Shown here: positions 49,985-58,703 of the stretch, piece after piece
Layout of the letters: each line of letters opens with the position of its first letter
Position numbering within the stretch: position 1 is the stretch's first letter
Notes under the pieces: model-generated
What the model was told of the DNA's origin: nothing
Database searches by the model: none
What the model saw: only the letters and a program-made list of their open reading frames with translations
Translations under genes and position numbers: made by a program
Source: Aureispira sp. CCB-QB1
GTDB lineage: Bacteria > Bacteroidota > Bacteroidia > Chitinophagales > Saprospiraceae
Reading direction: 5' to 3'
DNA length: 64,000 nucleotides
Assembly: GCF_000724545.1 (NCBI RefSeq)
Contig: NZ_JHBV01000022.1
Coordinates: 1 to 64,000, forward strand

Positions 49985-51316
49985 CTATTGAATCAAAACG
50001 AATTGCCCTCCAATTTTTTCATCTCCCAACAATTGTAAAAAATAAACTCCACCAATTAAATCAGAAACATCTATCCAAGCATCTATGGATGAAATTGTTC
50101 CTTTTTTTAGGCAAACACCAGAAGTGGTCATTAGCTGATACCTCAAATTGAGAGTTTCCGTTGTCGTTTGAATTCGTATACGTTGGGTAGCTGGATTAGG
50201 AGATAAACTAAATTCAATTCTTTCTTTTGGAATTGAAACAACAGAAGTAGGTATTGTGATAGAATCTGCATTTAATCTTAGACGAAGCGTCTCATTCGTA
50301 ACCATCTGCCCTGTTTTCATTCCTCCTACCAAATATTTTACCGTATCACTTACATTTCCTATGCCTCTTAAATCCATTGGCAAATTATAACCATACTCTA
50401 CATCAAAACTATGATTTGACTTATCATAATAGAGACTCCTACCATTAGGTTCTACACCACCAGACCCATTATAAGCCACTCCATCATAATTATACGTTAC
50501 AGTAGAGCCTCCTAACCAAAATACCTTACCCAACGCTGTTGTTGCCGCCATTCGATACCCATTCATTCCCATCCAACTAAAGCTAGACCAACTGATTTGA
50601 GATGGGTTGGTTGGGTTGATAATTCCCCTTCGAAAATAAGCTTGAATATTAAAATTTCCTGCCATAGAAGCTCCTCCAAAGTAATAAATCGTATCTCCTA
50701 TAATTGCCCCCGAGGCACCAAAAGAACGAAAAATATTATTATTACCTACCCCCGTTCCTGCTTGCCAAGTGTCTGTTGTAGGGTTGTAAATTTGCACGGA
50801 AGATACATTTCCTGTATTGCTCCATCCCGTTATCACATAAATCAAACTATCTCTCCAAACCGCTTGTACTTGATCATCTATAGCAACAGGGATATTAGCT
50901 CCATCTGCCAAATAAACGTTGTTGTTTATATCATATATATGTACTTTATTAGACGACGCTTCTCCCCCATTGGCATAAACATGATAACCACCTATAATGT
51001 ATATTTTATCTTTTACACGGCTAGCAGCTGCTGCAATTTTGCCAAGCGTATCAGGTAAAACTGCGATGGTATCCCACACATTGGTGTTCGTATTATAACG
51101 ATACGAACGCAAATGGATTCCAGAATAAAGCTTTGTTGAATCCAATCCTCCAAAGGTATAAATATAAGGCACTCCGTTTACCAATCCTTCAGCAACAGCA
51201 TTATTGGTTATTCGCTCGGGAGCATTTGCCATTGGTGTTACTTCCCAAGCTTGCCCCAAGCTGATGGTTGCTATTATCATCCCCAAAAAACTGGTAAAAA
51301 ATATTTTCATAATCAT
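49985..51316 (-). CDS. Kelch-repeat T9SS type A sorting-domain protein
   Basis: 443 residues. A signal peptide ends ...I-S-L-G-Q. About 30-340 are kelch-like repeats forming a beta propeller: I-Y-T-F-G-G-L-D, K-I-Y-I-I-G-G-Y, I-Y-V-I-T-G-W, T-I-Y-Y-F-G-G-A, V-F-W-L-G-G-S and Y-L-V-G-G-M. The final ~75 residues are a Por_Secre_tail (S-L-S-P-N-P-A-T-Q-R ... I-G-G-V-Y-F-L-Q-L-L). The protein should be secreted by the T9SS. The ATG at 51310 is an alternative start two codons on. Confidence 0.88.
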   Translation of the reverse strand: MIMKIFFTSFLGMIIATISLGQAWEVTPMANAPERITNNAVAEGLVNGVPYIYTFGGLDSTKLYSGIHLRSYRYNTNTNVWDTIAVLPDTLGKIAAAASRVKDKIYIIGGYHVYANGGEASSNKVHIYDINNNVYLADGANIPVAIDDQVQAVWRDSLIYVITGWSNTGNVSSVQIYNPTTDTWQAGTGVGNNNIFRSFGASGAIIGDTIYYFGGASMAGNFNIQAYFRRGIINPTNPSQISWSSFSWMGMNGYRMAATTALGKVFWLGGSTVTYNYDGVAYNGSGGVEPNGRSLYYDKSNHSFDVEYGYNLPMDLRGIGNVSDTVKYLVGGMKTGQMVTNETLRLRLNADSITIPTSVVSIPKERIEFSLSPNPATQRIRIQTTTETLNLRYQLMTTSGVCLKKGTISSIDAWIDVSDLIGGVYFLQLLGDEKIGGQFVLIQ

Positions 51317-51643
51317 CCATTTTTAGTAGCTACGTCCTACAAAGTCACCAACTTTGAAAAAAGGGAAATTACAAGGTAGTTCATTTATATACAAGCCGAC
51401 AGAAATTAATAAAATCTATGTTCAATTTTTACAAAACAAGATACAGAATATTAAAATTTTAGAGGATGAAATGTCTACTTTTTGGTAGAGCTTGCCAAGT
51501 CTCTCTTGGGCTTACTACGGAACAAGTACCAAAAGATTACGGAATAAAATGTATCTTAGAACCTTTAAAGACTTAAAAAAGCTTTTCTCAATAGTTAGCT
51601 GTGCTGCTAACTACTATTTTCAAAAACTGATTAAATAATATCA
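51317..51643. other. Divergent intergenic region with a repeat remnant
   Basis: 327 bases. ATAGTTAGCTGTGCTGCTAA (51592-51611) followed by CTACTATTT is a short family-1 hairpin piece just before the DUF819 gene. Otherwise there is no ORF or clear promoter. Confidence 0.5.
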
Positions 51644-53041
51644 ATGGAACCATTCTTCACTAACGACGCTGTTGTTTTTGGCTTACTAATGCTGCTTTTA
51701 GCTGGTATTTTTCACACTGCCAGTTCTAGTGCCCCTGGTTGGAAAAAATTCTATACCATTGTCCCTTCCTTATTACTTTGTTATTTTTTACCTGCGTTGC
51801 TTAATTATCCTTTGGGACTTATTGCACCAGAGTTTTTTAAGGGAGATGCTTTGATGGCATTCTTGAATGAACGAGGTGTTGACTTGACAGGAGTTAATTT
51901 ACAAGCATTGTCTTTTGAAGGCATTAAAGAATTTTTGGAGCAAGCAGGCATTGAATCCAATGAATACAAGCCCTTTATTCAAAAATCAAAATTATACTTT
52001 GTTGCCTCCCGCTATCTATTACCTGCCAGTTTGATTCTACTCTGCTTAAGCATTGATTTTAAGGGCATCAAAAAATTAGGTCCCAAAGCTTTAATCATGT
52101 TCTTTGCGGCTACGGTTGGAATTATACTGGGTGGTCCGATTGCGCTTTTGGTGACTTCATATATTTTTCCCAATCTGGTTAGTGTTACCCCTGACGAACT
52201 CTGGCGTGGTCTGTCTACGGTTGCAGGAAGTTGGATTGGAGGTGGAGCCAATCAGGCGGCAATGAAAGAAATCTTTGAAGTGAGTGATAACTTGTTTGCA
52301 ACAATGATCATCGTTGATGTTGTGGTAGCTAATATTTGGATGGGTTTCTTGCTGTATGGAGCTAATATTTCTGAAAAAATTGACGCCAAACTCAATGCCG
52401 ATGCCTCTTCAATCGAAGAATTGAAAAAAAGCGTTAGCGACTATCGAGCAAGCGTTGAGCAAATGCCTACCACCACTTCTAACTTTATCTTAGGCGGACT
52501 TGCCTTTGGTGGTGTTGGTTTGGCACACTGGGGAGCCGATGTTATTGTCCCATTCATGGAACAATATAGTACTACATTAAAACAACTTCGATTAAACTCA
52601 CTTCTATCAGGCTTCTTTTGGCTAATTGTCATTTCGACTACTGTAGGGCTGCTTCTTTCTTTTACCAAGGCACGAAAATTAGAAGGTGTTGGAGCCTCTA
52701 GAATAGGCTCTGTGTTTATTTACATTTTGGTTGCAACTATTGGAATGAAAATGAATTTAGGGGAAGTCTGGTCTAATATAGGGCTATTTGCGATTGGTAT
52801 CACTTGGATGTTAGTACATGTGATTATTTTATTAATAACCGCCAAACTCATCAAAGCACCTTTCTTCTTTGTAGCAGTAGGAAGTCAAGCCAATATTGGT
52901 GGTGCCGCCTCTGCACCTATTGTCGCTTCCGCTTTTAGTCCTGCTTTGGCACCTGTTGGAGTATTAATGGCTGTTTTGGGCTATGCATTGGGTACATATG
53001 GAGCTATTATCTGTGCTATCTTAATGCAAGCTTGTACTTAA
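51644..53041 (+). CDS. DUF819 family membrane protein
   Basis: 465 residues with about a dozen membrane helices. Typical family blocks are W-K-K-F-Y-T-I-V-P-S-L-L-L-C-Y-F-L-P, V-A-G-S-W-I-G-G-G-A-N-Q-A-A-M-K-E and V-G-S-Q-A-N-I-G-G-A-A-S-A-P-I-V-A near the end. The two Gly-rich repeats suggest a transporter-like inverted repeat. The family (YjcL-like) is uncharacterised and often annotated as a permease. A central loop (~245-290) is charged and cytoplasmic. The gene is single, with a large hairpin downstream. Confidence 0.87.
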   Translation: MEPFFTNDAVVFGLLMLLLAGIFHTASSSAPGWKKFYTIVPSLLLCYFLPALLNYPLGLIAPEFFKGDALMAFLNERGVDLTGVNLQALSFEGIKEFLEQAGIESNEYKPFIQKSKLYFVASRYLLPASLILLCLSIDFKGIKKLGPKALIMFFAATVGIILGGPIALLVTSYIFPNLVSVTPDELWRGLSTVAGSWIGGGANQAAMKEIFEVSDNLFATMIIVDVVVANIWMGFLLYGANISEKIDAKLNADASSIEELKKSVSDYRASVEQMPTTTSNFILGGLAFGGVGLAHWGADVIVPFMEQYSTTLKQLRLNSLLSGFFWLIVISTTVGLLLSFTKARKLEGVGASRIGSVFIYILVATIGMKMNLGEVWSNIGLFAIGITWMLVHVIILLITAKLIKAPFFFVAVGSQANIGGAASAPIVASAFSPALAPVGVLMAVLGYALGTYGAIICAILMQACT

Positions 53042-53070
53042 CACACCATTTCCCAACAATTGCATAAAAA

Positions 53071-53148
53071 GTTATACACTTAAAATTCACGAAGTGTTGT
53101 TACAATCAAAGCTGTTGATTTTCGAGCTTGTGATTTTAAGTGTATAAC
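53071..53148. repeat. Large intergenic inverted repeat
   Basis: GTTATACACTTAAAATTCAC (53071-53090) pairs with GTGATTTTAAGTGTATAAC (53130-53148), 19 of 20 positions with one bulge, around a 39-base centre. It lies between convergent genes. The arms differ from both other hairpin families, and there is no T-run, so it is either a bidirectional terminator or a third type of MITE-like element. Confidence 0.7.
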
Positions 53149-53187
53149 CTACCTCTATTGTATAGTAATAAATGAAACCATACGAAC

Positions 53188-54339
53188 TTAAAAACTAAAC
53201 TCCATTTCCTGCTTTTCCTCTTCTACACTATTCGCTACGTCTTCTACAAATAAGTCGATTTGCTCCTTTGTTACATTCGGCATACAAATAATATGTGTGA
53301 CGGCTTCTTCTGTTGCCAATTGCCATTTGGATTTAATTTGATCGGATGTCTTAGAAAAAACAACCGTAATTGCTCCTGGATTTGTCCAAGCCTTTATTCC
53401 TATTTCATTTAATTTATCTTTGCAATATTCTGCCACTTCTAAGCTATGTAGATACCTTCTCTTTAGTCCTTCTAATCCTAGTTTTTTTATTGCATACCAC
53501 AAAAACAAAGGACTGTGTCCATTTCTAGATCCTGTTATTGTCGTATCCAAAGAGCCTATATAAGAAATTCCTTTAGATATCTTGTCTCGATAAGATCGCT
53601 TGGTAATCAACACACCTGAAGGCATTGGCGAGCCTATAAACTTATGCCCACTAATCGAAATACTATCCGCACCATCTGCAAAATCAAAGGGTACATACGG
53701 TGTCACAAACCGCCCATAAGCCCCCGACAAAGCGGCATCGCAATGAATATAATGATTCTGAATGGCTAATTTTTTTAGAATCCCTTTTATTTTTGAAACA
53801 TCATCTTTGGCTTCTTTCATGGTCGTTCCAAAAGTGGTCAAAACAATCGCAGGTTTATGACGATTGAATTGCACTGTATTCTCAAAATCTTCATAATCAA
53901 TTTCACCATTCTCTTTAGAACGGATGACAATACTTGGTATGTTCAGCAAGTGTATGTTCTTTCGAACACTATAATGAGTAGATTCAGAATAGTAAACCAT
54001 GGCCTTAGGATACATTTCTCTAGCCAAATAGAGTCCATACAAATTGCTTTCCGAACCACCATTGGTAACATATCCCCAATAATCGTTAGGATTGGCTCTA
54101 AATACTTTCGCGAAAAAAGCAACAATCTCTCGCTCCATTTCGTGCGTTTGAACTTTGTAAGTGCTATTTTCGAATGGATCTCCTAAGTTGTTGATTGGAA
54201 ACTTTAAGAAATCATATAACTCAGAATAATCAAAATCTTTGGACACTGGATAACCCAAAAAGGAATCCCTCGCTTTTTTTACTTCTGTTTTTAACTGAGT
54301 TAACCGCTCTTTATCACAAGTCCGTAAGTTGTTATCCAT
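53188..54339 (-). CDS. hdc: PLP-dependent histidine decarboxylase
   Basis: Converts L-histidine to histamine and CO2. The 383 residues match the PLP-type bacterial histidine decarboxylases in length and sequence. Visible are N-D-Y-W-G-Y-V-T-N-G-G-S-E-S-N, T-H-Y-S-V-R-K, the Asp that contacts the PLP ring nitrogen in H-C-D-A-A-L-S-G, and the PLP Lys233 in I-S-G-H-K-F-I-G-S-P-M-P-S-G. G-S-R-N-G-H-S-P-L also follows. It stands divergent to an Lrp/AsnC regulator gene with 221 bases between. No antiporter for histidine/histamine is adjacent, so an acid-resistance role is not supported; a precursor role is possible. Confidence 0.88.
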   Translation of the reverse strand: MDNNLRTCDKERLTQLKTEVKKARDSFLGYPVSKDFDYSELYDFLKFPINNLGDPFENSTYKVQTHEMEREIVAFFAKVFRANPNDYWGYVTNGGSESNLYGLYLAREMYPKAMVYYSESTHYSVRKNIHLLNIPSIVIRSKENGEIDYEDFENTVQFNRHKPAIVLTTFGTTMKEAKDDVSKIKGILKKLAIQNHYIHCDAALSGAYGRFVTPYVPFDFADGADSISISGHKFIGSPMPSGVLITKRSYRDKISKGISYIGSLDTTITGSRNGHSPLFLWYAIKKLGLEGLKRRYLHSLEVAEYCKDKLNEIGIKAWTNPGAITVVFSKTSDQIKSKWQLATEEAVTHIICMPNVTKEQIDLFVEDVANSVEEEKQEMEFSF

Positions 54340-54560
54340 TTGTTTGTATTTTTTGCAATCGTTCTCTAAAAATTATCTCCAATCACGATCAAAGTTTTGG
54401 AAATAATCAATATTTATTTTCTGTAAAAATACGGCATATCTTCTTTTTTTTCTTACAATATCTTTTTCTCAGAAAAAAATTCTATTATTTTCAAATAAAA
54501 AGTAATGCTTTCTAAATCTTGTTCTTCGATGAAGACAAAAACGAAAAAAATACTGCCGCT

Positions 54561-55013
54561 ATGGATGCTACAGACAAAAAGATACTAAACTTATTACAGG
54601 CTAATGCCAAACAAAATACGAAAGAGATTGCAGGACAAATCAAATTAACGATTTCTCCAACCTTTGAGAGGATAAAAAAATTGGAACAACAAGGGGTTAT
54701 TAAGGCTTATGTAGCTATTTTGGATAGAACTAAAATAGGGAAATCGCTTATGGCACATTGCCAAATATCTCTATTCAAACACTCCAAGGAGTTGATTTTA
54801 AATTTCAGAAAAGAGGTAGCTAAATTGCCTGAAATTATACGCTGCCACCACGTATCTGGCAATTATGACTTTTTGTTGGAAGTTGTCGTTAGTGATATGA
54901 ACGAATACCAACGTTTTGTTGTAGAAAAATTGTCAACAGTAGAGGGCATTTCAAATATACAGAGCTCTTTTGTCATGGAGGAAATAAAAGAAGGATTTGT
55001 CTATCCTTTGTAA
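54561..55013 (+). CDS. Lrp/AsnC-family transcriptional regulator
   Basis: 150 residues from the ATG at 54561; the in-frame TTG at 54519 would add 14 polar residues. The helix-turn-helix is at ~5-50 (D-A-T-D-K-K-I-L-N-L-L-Q-A-N-A, I-S-P-T-F-E-R-I-K-K-L-E). The RAM ligand domain follows (S-G-N-Y-D-F-L-L-E-V-V, V-E-G-I-S-N-I-Q-S-S-F-V). These proteins sense amino acids. Its divergent position to the histidine decarboxylase gene suggests that it controls that gene, perhaps with histidine as effector; this is inference. Confidence 0.9.
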   Translation: MDATDKKILNLLQANAKQNTKEIAGQIKLTISPTFERIKKLEQQGVIKAYVAILDRTKIGKSLMAHCQISLFKHSKELILNFRKEVAKLPEIIRCHHVSGNYDFLLEVVVSDMNEYQRFVVEKLSTVEGISNIQSSFVMEEIKEGFVYPL

Positions 55014-55045
55014 GTAAGATCAACTCCAAACAATCCATAAAAAAC

Positions 55046-55088
55046 ATCAATTCGTTCATTTTTAACAACTCAAAACGAACGAATTGAT
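55046..55088. terminator. Hairpin between convergent genes
   Basis: Perfect 12-bp inverted repeat ATCAATTCGTTC (55046-55057) / GAACGAATTGAT (55077-55088) between the Lrp-like and NqrM-like genes. There is little T-run, so a weak bidirectional terminator is the best guess. Confidence 0.6.
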
Positions 55089-55099
55089 ACGCTCTTTAT

Positions 55100-55312
55100 T
55101 TACGCTGCTGGTAATTCTGGATTTTTACACACCTCATCTCCTTTTTTGCCACAAACAGAACACTCTCCAATCTTTGTTTTTAACAAAGGATTATTTTGCG
55201 CACAAGTTCCTCTAAAATCTTTTCCGACCACAATTTGGCGAATGTTAATAAGCAAGAAAGAGACGAAAAAAATGCCGAATACCAAACCGAAAACGGTTAA
55301 AAAATGTGTCAT
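55100..55312 (-). CDS. NqrM/DUF539-like small membrane protein
   Basis: 70 residues. One membrane helix (F-G-L-V-F-G-I-F-F-V-S-F-L-L-I-N-I) is followed by a Cys-rich tail G-T-C-A-x-N, G-E-C-S-V-C-G-K-K-G-D-E-V-C. The Cys pattern resembles NqrM (DUF539), needed to insert iron in the Na+-translocating NADH:quinone reductase. No nqr genes lie in the window, so this is a family-level call. The position of all four Cys fits. Confidence 0.6.
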   Translation of the reverse strand: MTHFLTVFGLVFGIFFVSFLLINIRQIVVGKDFRGTCAQNNPLLKTKIGECSVCGKKGDEVCKNPELPAA

Positions 55313-56064
55313 AAATATTGCTTTTTAATGAATTAGTAGCCTTTAGTTCAGCTCTTTTGTGTTCTTAAATTATAAACACTTCTAAAGTTGTTTGTGTTTA
55401 AAACAACCTATTTTAGCTCGAATCCAATGACTAGCTCAAAGATACTAATTGTCTATTGATTAATGACCTTTATTAGAAATTTCTTGACAGACTTCTTACA
55501 ATAACAATGCTCTTTGAAAAGCATTTTATTTGTTGTTCGTTTATAATTGTTCTACAAAAAATCGACTACTATCATTTTTAAAACAATTCCTAATTTTTTC
55601 CTTGTATAAATACCAATACCTGAATGCAAAGTAAAATTTTAGACCACAAAAGCATAAAACATAGCCTTTTTTTCAACTCTTTAGTCTTTTTCTAGTAAAT
55701 TGTTAAAAAAAAACAAAAATTTGCCCCATATCTTATCAATCAATAGTTTGTTGAAAAAAATATTTAATTGATAATCAACAAGTTGAAACCCCGTTCAATT
55801 TCAAAAAACTTCTGATTATCAAACTAATATAAATGTACTTTTTTATCTTTTTGCTCAGTAAGCTTGTATTAGTAATACAAAAATGTTGTTTACGAGTATA
55901 GCAAACTAAAAAGTAAAAAAGCAACAAGCTACTAATCCATAAGATTAAGTTATAATACCAACGTTGAAATACGTCCCCCAAAAAGAATCATACACTGTTA
56001 CTCATTCTACATTTAAAAAGTTGTTGTCCTATTTTTTGACAGCTTTTTGAATTAATACTGAATT
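55313..56064. other. Long intergenic region
   Basis: 752 bases, very A+T-rich, between divergent genes. Apart from the hairpin at 55743-55935 I see no ORF, RNA or promoter that can be defended. Confidence 0.55.
55743..55935. repeat. Dispersed hairpin, family 1, long diverged form
   Basis: Left end ATAGTTTGTTGA and right end AGCAACAAGCTACTAAT. Inside it shares with 26727-26872 the module TTGATAATCAACAAG ... TGATTATCAAACTAATATAA and the following AAATGTACTTTTTTATCTTT. A further ~55 bases (TCAGTAAGCTTGTATTAGTA and on) are specific to this copy. Confidence 0.7.
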
Positions 56065-57600
56065 ATGAAGACTCCATCAAACGCACTATTCAAGCTAATC
56101 CGAAAAATGACACCTAGTGAAAAACGTTACTTTAAACGGTTTGGCTTGTTACAACAAAAAAAAGACTCCAATAAATATATTTTACTATTTGATGCCATTA
56201 ACGAACAAGTTGAGTACGATGAACAAGCATTGCTCAAACAATTTAAAGGCTACGACTTTATCAACAACTTTTCGGAGATCAAAAAATATCTTTTTAATCA
56301 AATTCAAAAGGCACTCCGTAACTACCACTCACAAAGCTCTATAGATATTATTTTATACAATTATCTAAGCGATATCAGTGTATTGTATAGTAAAGAATTG
56401 TATGTAGAATGTAGTCGCATTATCAAAAAAGCAAAAAAAATTGCGACGAAACATGAGAAATTTAGTCTGCTACTATTACTGAACGAATGGAAACGCAATG
56501 TGCTTCGAATTAGTCATCATGTCAATGGAATTCAAAATTATTTAGACAATGAAGTGACCAAAGACAAAGAGTACATTGCTTGTGTTGAAAACGAATCTGT
56601 TTACTTCAATAAAAGCCTTGAATTTACACTACACCTACGCAAAAAAGGACCTGACCATGAAATCTCTTCAGAGATAGAATTGCCTGCTGATGGACCAATG
56701 ACATTTAGAGCCAGACGCTATTCCTTCTTACAAAAAAGTATGGAAGGGTACTTAGAATTTGATGGTGAAAAAATATTTGAAGCAAGTAGTGCCGATGTTA
56801 AAATATTTGAAGAAAATCCACATTTTATCAATGCCATTCCCAAACAATACATCATTTCATTAACCAACCTTTTGGATTCTTGTGCCAATAAGATTAAGTA
56901 CAACGATGTATTTGATGAATATATGCTCAAAGTAATCAAAGTCTTAGACTCTTATTCTTTTGATGCTGAATTTATTGCCAAAGAACGGCTACTAGTTTAT
57001 ATTATCAAATGCAAGGTCTATAGCCTAAGAGGCAATCTTCAAGATTTAAAAGATGTCCGCCAAGAACTCAAAGATCAATACGATACCACAAGCAAAAAGG
57101 GGTATAAAACCCCAGATTTAGACATTTATGTCCATGACAATTTAATGCGTTCTGCACTCATTACAGAAGATTTTTCTTCTGCTTTAGAATCTTATAATGA
57201 TATTTTGCAACTAAATCTAGGCAACTATCGAGAAGATCTGCAAATGGAAACGCGTTTGTTGGGTTTAATTCCTCACTATGAACTAGGCAACTGGTTGCTT
57301 CTAGAAAGCATGGTGCGTTCTGCCCTTCGCTTGTTGCAACGCAAACACAGCCACTTTAAGTTGGGAAAATTATTTTTAGAAGCAATCAAAAAGTGTATCG
57401 TCATCCAACAGCAACCCAATCATAATGAAAGTGACATTGTTGATCTTCTTCAGCAACTAAAGTTAGATGCTTTGTCAATTACAAGCAAAAGACGATTGGC
57501 CGATTATATTTTATTTATTGGCTGGATTGATAGCAAAATTTCTAACCAGTCGATTGCAGAGTGTATTTATGAAGCAACAAAAGCAGGTTATAAGGTTTAG
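56065..57600 (+). CDS. Helical-repeat protein of unknown function
   Basis: 511 residues, no signal, almost entirely helical, compatible with TPR-like or ARM-like repeats (F-S-S-A-L-E-S-Y-N-D-I-L-Q-L-N-L-G). The N-terminus S-N-A-L-F-K-L-I-R-K-M-T-P-S-E-K-R-Y-F-K-R-F is a distinctive block that I associate with a group of large uncharacterised Bacteroidota proteins, but I cannot name a family. It is monocistronic, 23 bases before a convergent TonB-like gene. A scaffold role is a guess. Confidence 0.65.
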   Translation: MKTPSNALFKLIRKMTPSEKRYFKRFGLLQQKKDSNKYILLFDAINEQVEYDEQALLKQFKGYDFINNFSEIKKYLFNQIQKALRNYHSQSSIDIILYNYLSDISVLYSKELYVECSRIIKKAKKIATKHEKFSLLLLLNEWKRNVLRISHHVNGIQNYLDNEVTKDKEYIACVENESVYFNKSLEFTLHLRKKGPDHEISSEIELPADGPMTFRARRYSFLQKSMEGYLEFDGEKIFEASSADVKIFEENPHFINAIPKQYIISLTNLLDSCANKIKYNDVFDEYMLKVIKVLDSYSFDAEFIAKERLLVYIIKCKVYSLRGNLQDLKDVRQELKDQYDTTSKKGYKTPDLDIYVHDNLMRSALITEDFSSALESYNDILQLNLGNYREDLQMETRLLGLIPHYELGNWLLLESMVRSALRLLQRKHSHFKLGKLFLEAIKKCIVIQQQPNHNESDIVDLLQQLKLDALSITSKRRLADYILFIGWIDSKISNQSIAECIYEATKAGYKV

Positions 57601-57623
57601 AATGACAATTATTAGGTAGTATC

Positions 57624-58391
57624 TTAACATCCCGTATTGCCTAAAACCAATTCAAAGCCTTGATTAACCCAAAGTCCTGCTGCATTTCTAGCGGCTTGCC
57701 ATTGTGGCATATTCTTAATTACGTTTAATAACATTTGATCAACTTTTGAATTGCCAGTGCTCTCTTTCAACTGTACCAGTTCTATCTTTCCGTGGTTGTT
57801 GACCGTGAACCCTACCCTACCTACTTTTAAATGAACTAAGTCTGTATCTGAAATGTTATCCAACACATTTTCGATCAAATATTCTTGCAAGGCAACTGCT
57901 CCTCCTGGATAGTTCGCTTCCTCGTCAGGTTGTACGACGATGTAAAAACTCAATGTCTTGACTTCAATTTTTTGAGTAGCTGAATTGGTTTGCTTGTATT
58001 TGACTTTAATCGATATGGAGGTATTCAAATCGACCATTTTTAATAGATTTCTTTGCGAGTCTGTCAGTTGAGCATTTACACCATATGCTTTCTGTCTTTT
58101 TCCTTTGTTAATCGCCTCAATTTCGGTAGAAACATAATCTGTAATCCAAGAATTAGGGTATTCTTTTATAAGATCAAGCATAGTTTGAGCTTGACTCAAT
58201 AACATTTTAGACATTGGATGTGCTGGAGTATGTAAGGGATATATTTGGCAACGATAATTATCCCTTAACAACTTTGTTTGCTTTTTTGAGTTTTCTAAAT
58301 AATCCGTCCTAAAAAAGGTATCGCTAAAATTTTGTCCCAAACTAATGGTTGTCATAAAAATAAAGCCTCCTATAAAATAATATCGTTTCAT
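57624..58391 (-). CDS. TonB C-terminal-domain-like periplasmic protein
   Basis: 255 residues from the ATG at 58391, which starts a signal peptide (M-K-R-Y-Y-F-I-G-G-F-I-F-M-T-T-I-S-L-G-Q); the in-frame ATG at 58451 is less likely. The final ~95 residues read like a TonB C-terminal domain: Y-P-G-G-A-V-A-L-Q-E-Y-L-I-E-N-V, V-G-R-V-G-F-T-V-N-N-H-G-K-I-E-L-V and M-P-Q-W-Q-A-A-R. It has no Pro-rich linker or long anchor helix, so it is not a classical TonB and may instead be a soluble relative of unknown role. Confidence 0.7.
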   Translation of the reverse strand: MKRYYFIGGFIFMTTISLGQNFSDTFFRTDYLENSKKQTKLLRDNYRCQIYPLHTPAHPMSKMLLSQAQTMLDLIKEYPNSWITDYVSTEIEAINKGKRQKAYGVNAQLTDSQRNLLKMVDLNTSISIKVKYKQTNSATQKIEVKTLSFYIVVQPDEEANYPGGAVALQEYLIENVLDNISDTDLVHLKVGRVGFTVNNHGKIELVQLKESTGNSKVDQMLLNVIKNMPQWQAARNAAGLWVNQGFELVLGNTGC

Positions 58392-58555
58392 GTGATTTGT
58401 TTTTTTTAATAATGCATAACGTTTACCTTTCAAAGATAGTTTTGAATCCACAAAAGAGCTGTTAGTCAGCCGTTATTGACTTGTTATTGAGTTGTTAATG
58501 CAACACTCTATCCAGTATATCATTCATTATTTTTTAGTTTTTTGTTAGTATTATT

Positions 58556-58683
58556 GGTAGTTAGCTTTGTTACTCCCTACGGTCGTGAGCTCGCATAGCT
58601 CGGTTCGCTGCTACTTCGTGGTCGTTGATTACTTCGTGAGCGCTGCGCTTTTAGTTAGCTATGCTACTACTCTTTCTATCATA
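58556..58683. repeat. Dispersed hairpin, family 1, compound copy
   Basis: Carries the core twice: TAGTTAGCTTTGTTACTCCC, TTCGCTGCTACTTCGTGGTC, GTTGATTACTTCGTGAGCGC and TTAGTTAGCTATGCTACTAC. It fills most of the 312-base gap between the divergent TonB-like and histidine kinase genes, so the kinase promoter is inside or next to it. Confidence 0.65.
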
Positions 58684-58703
58684 AATTTTACAAACAACCA
58701 TTT

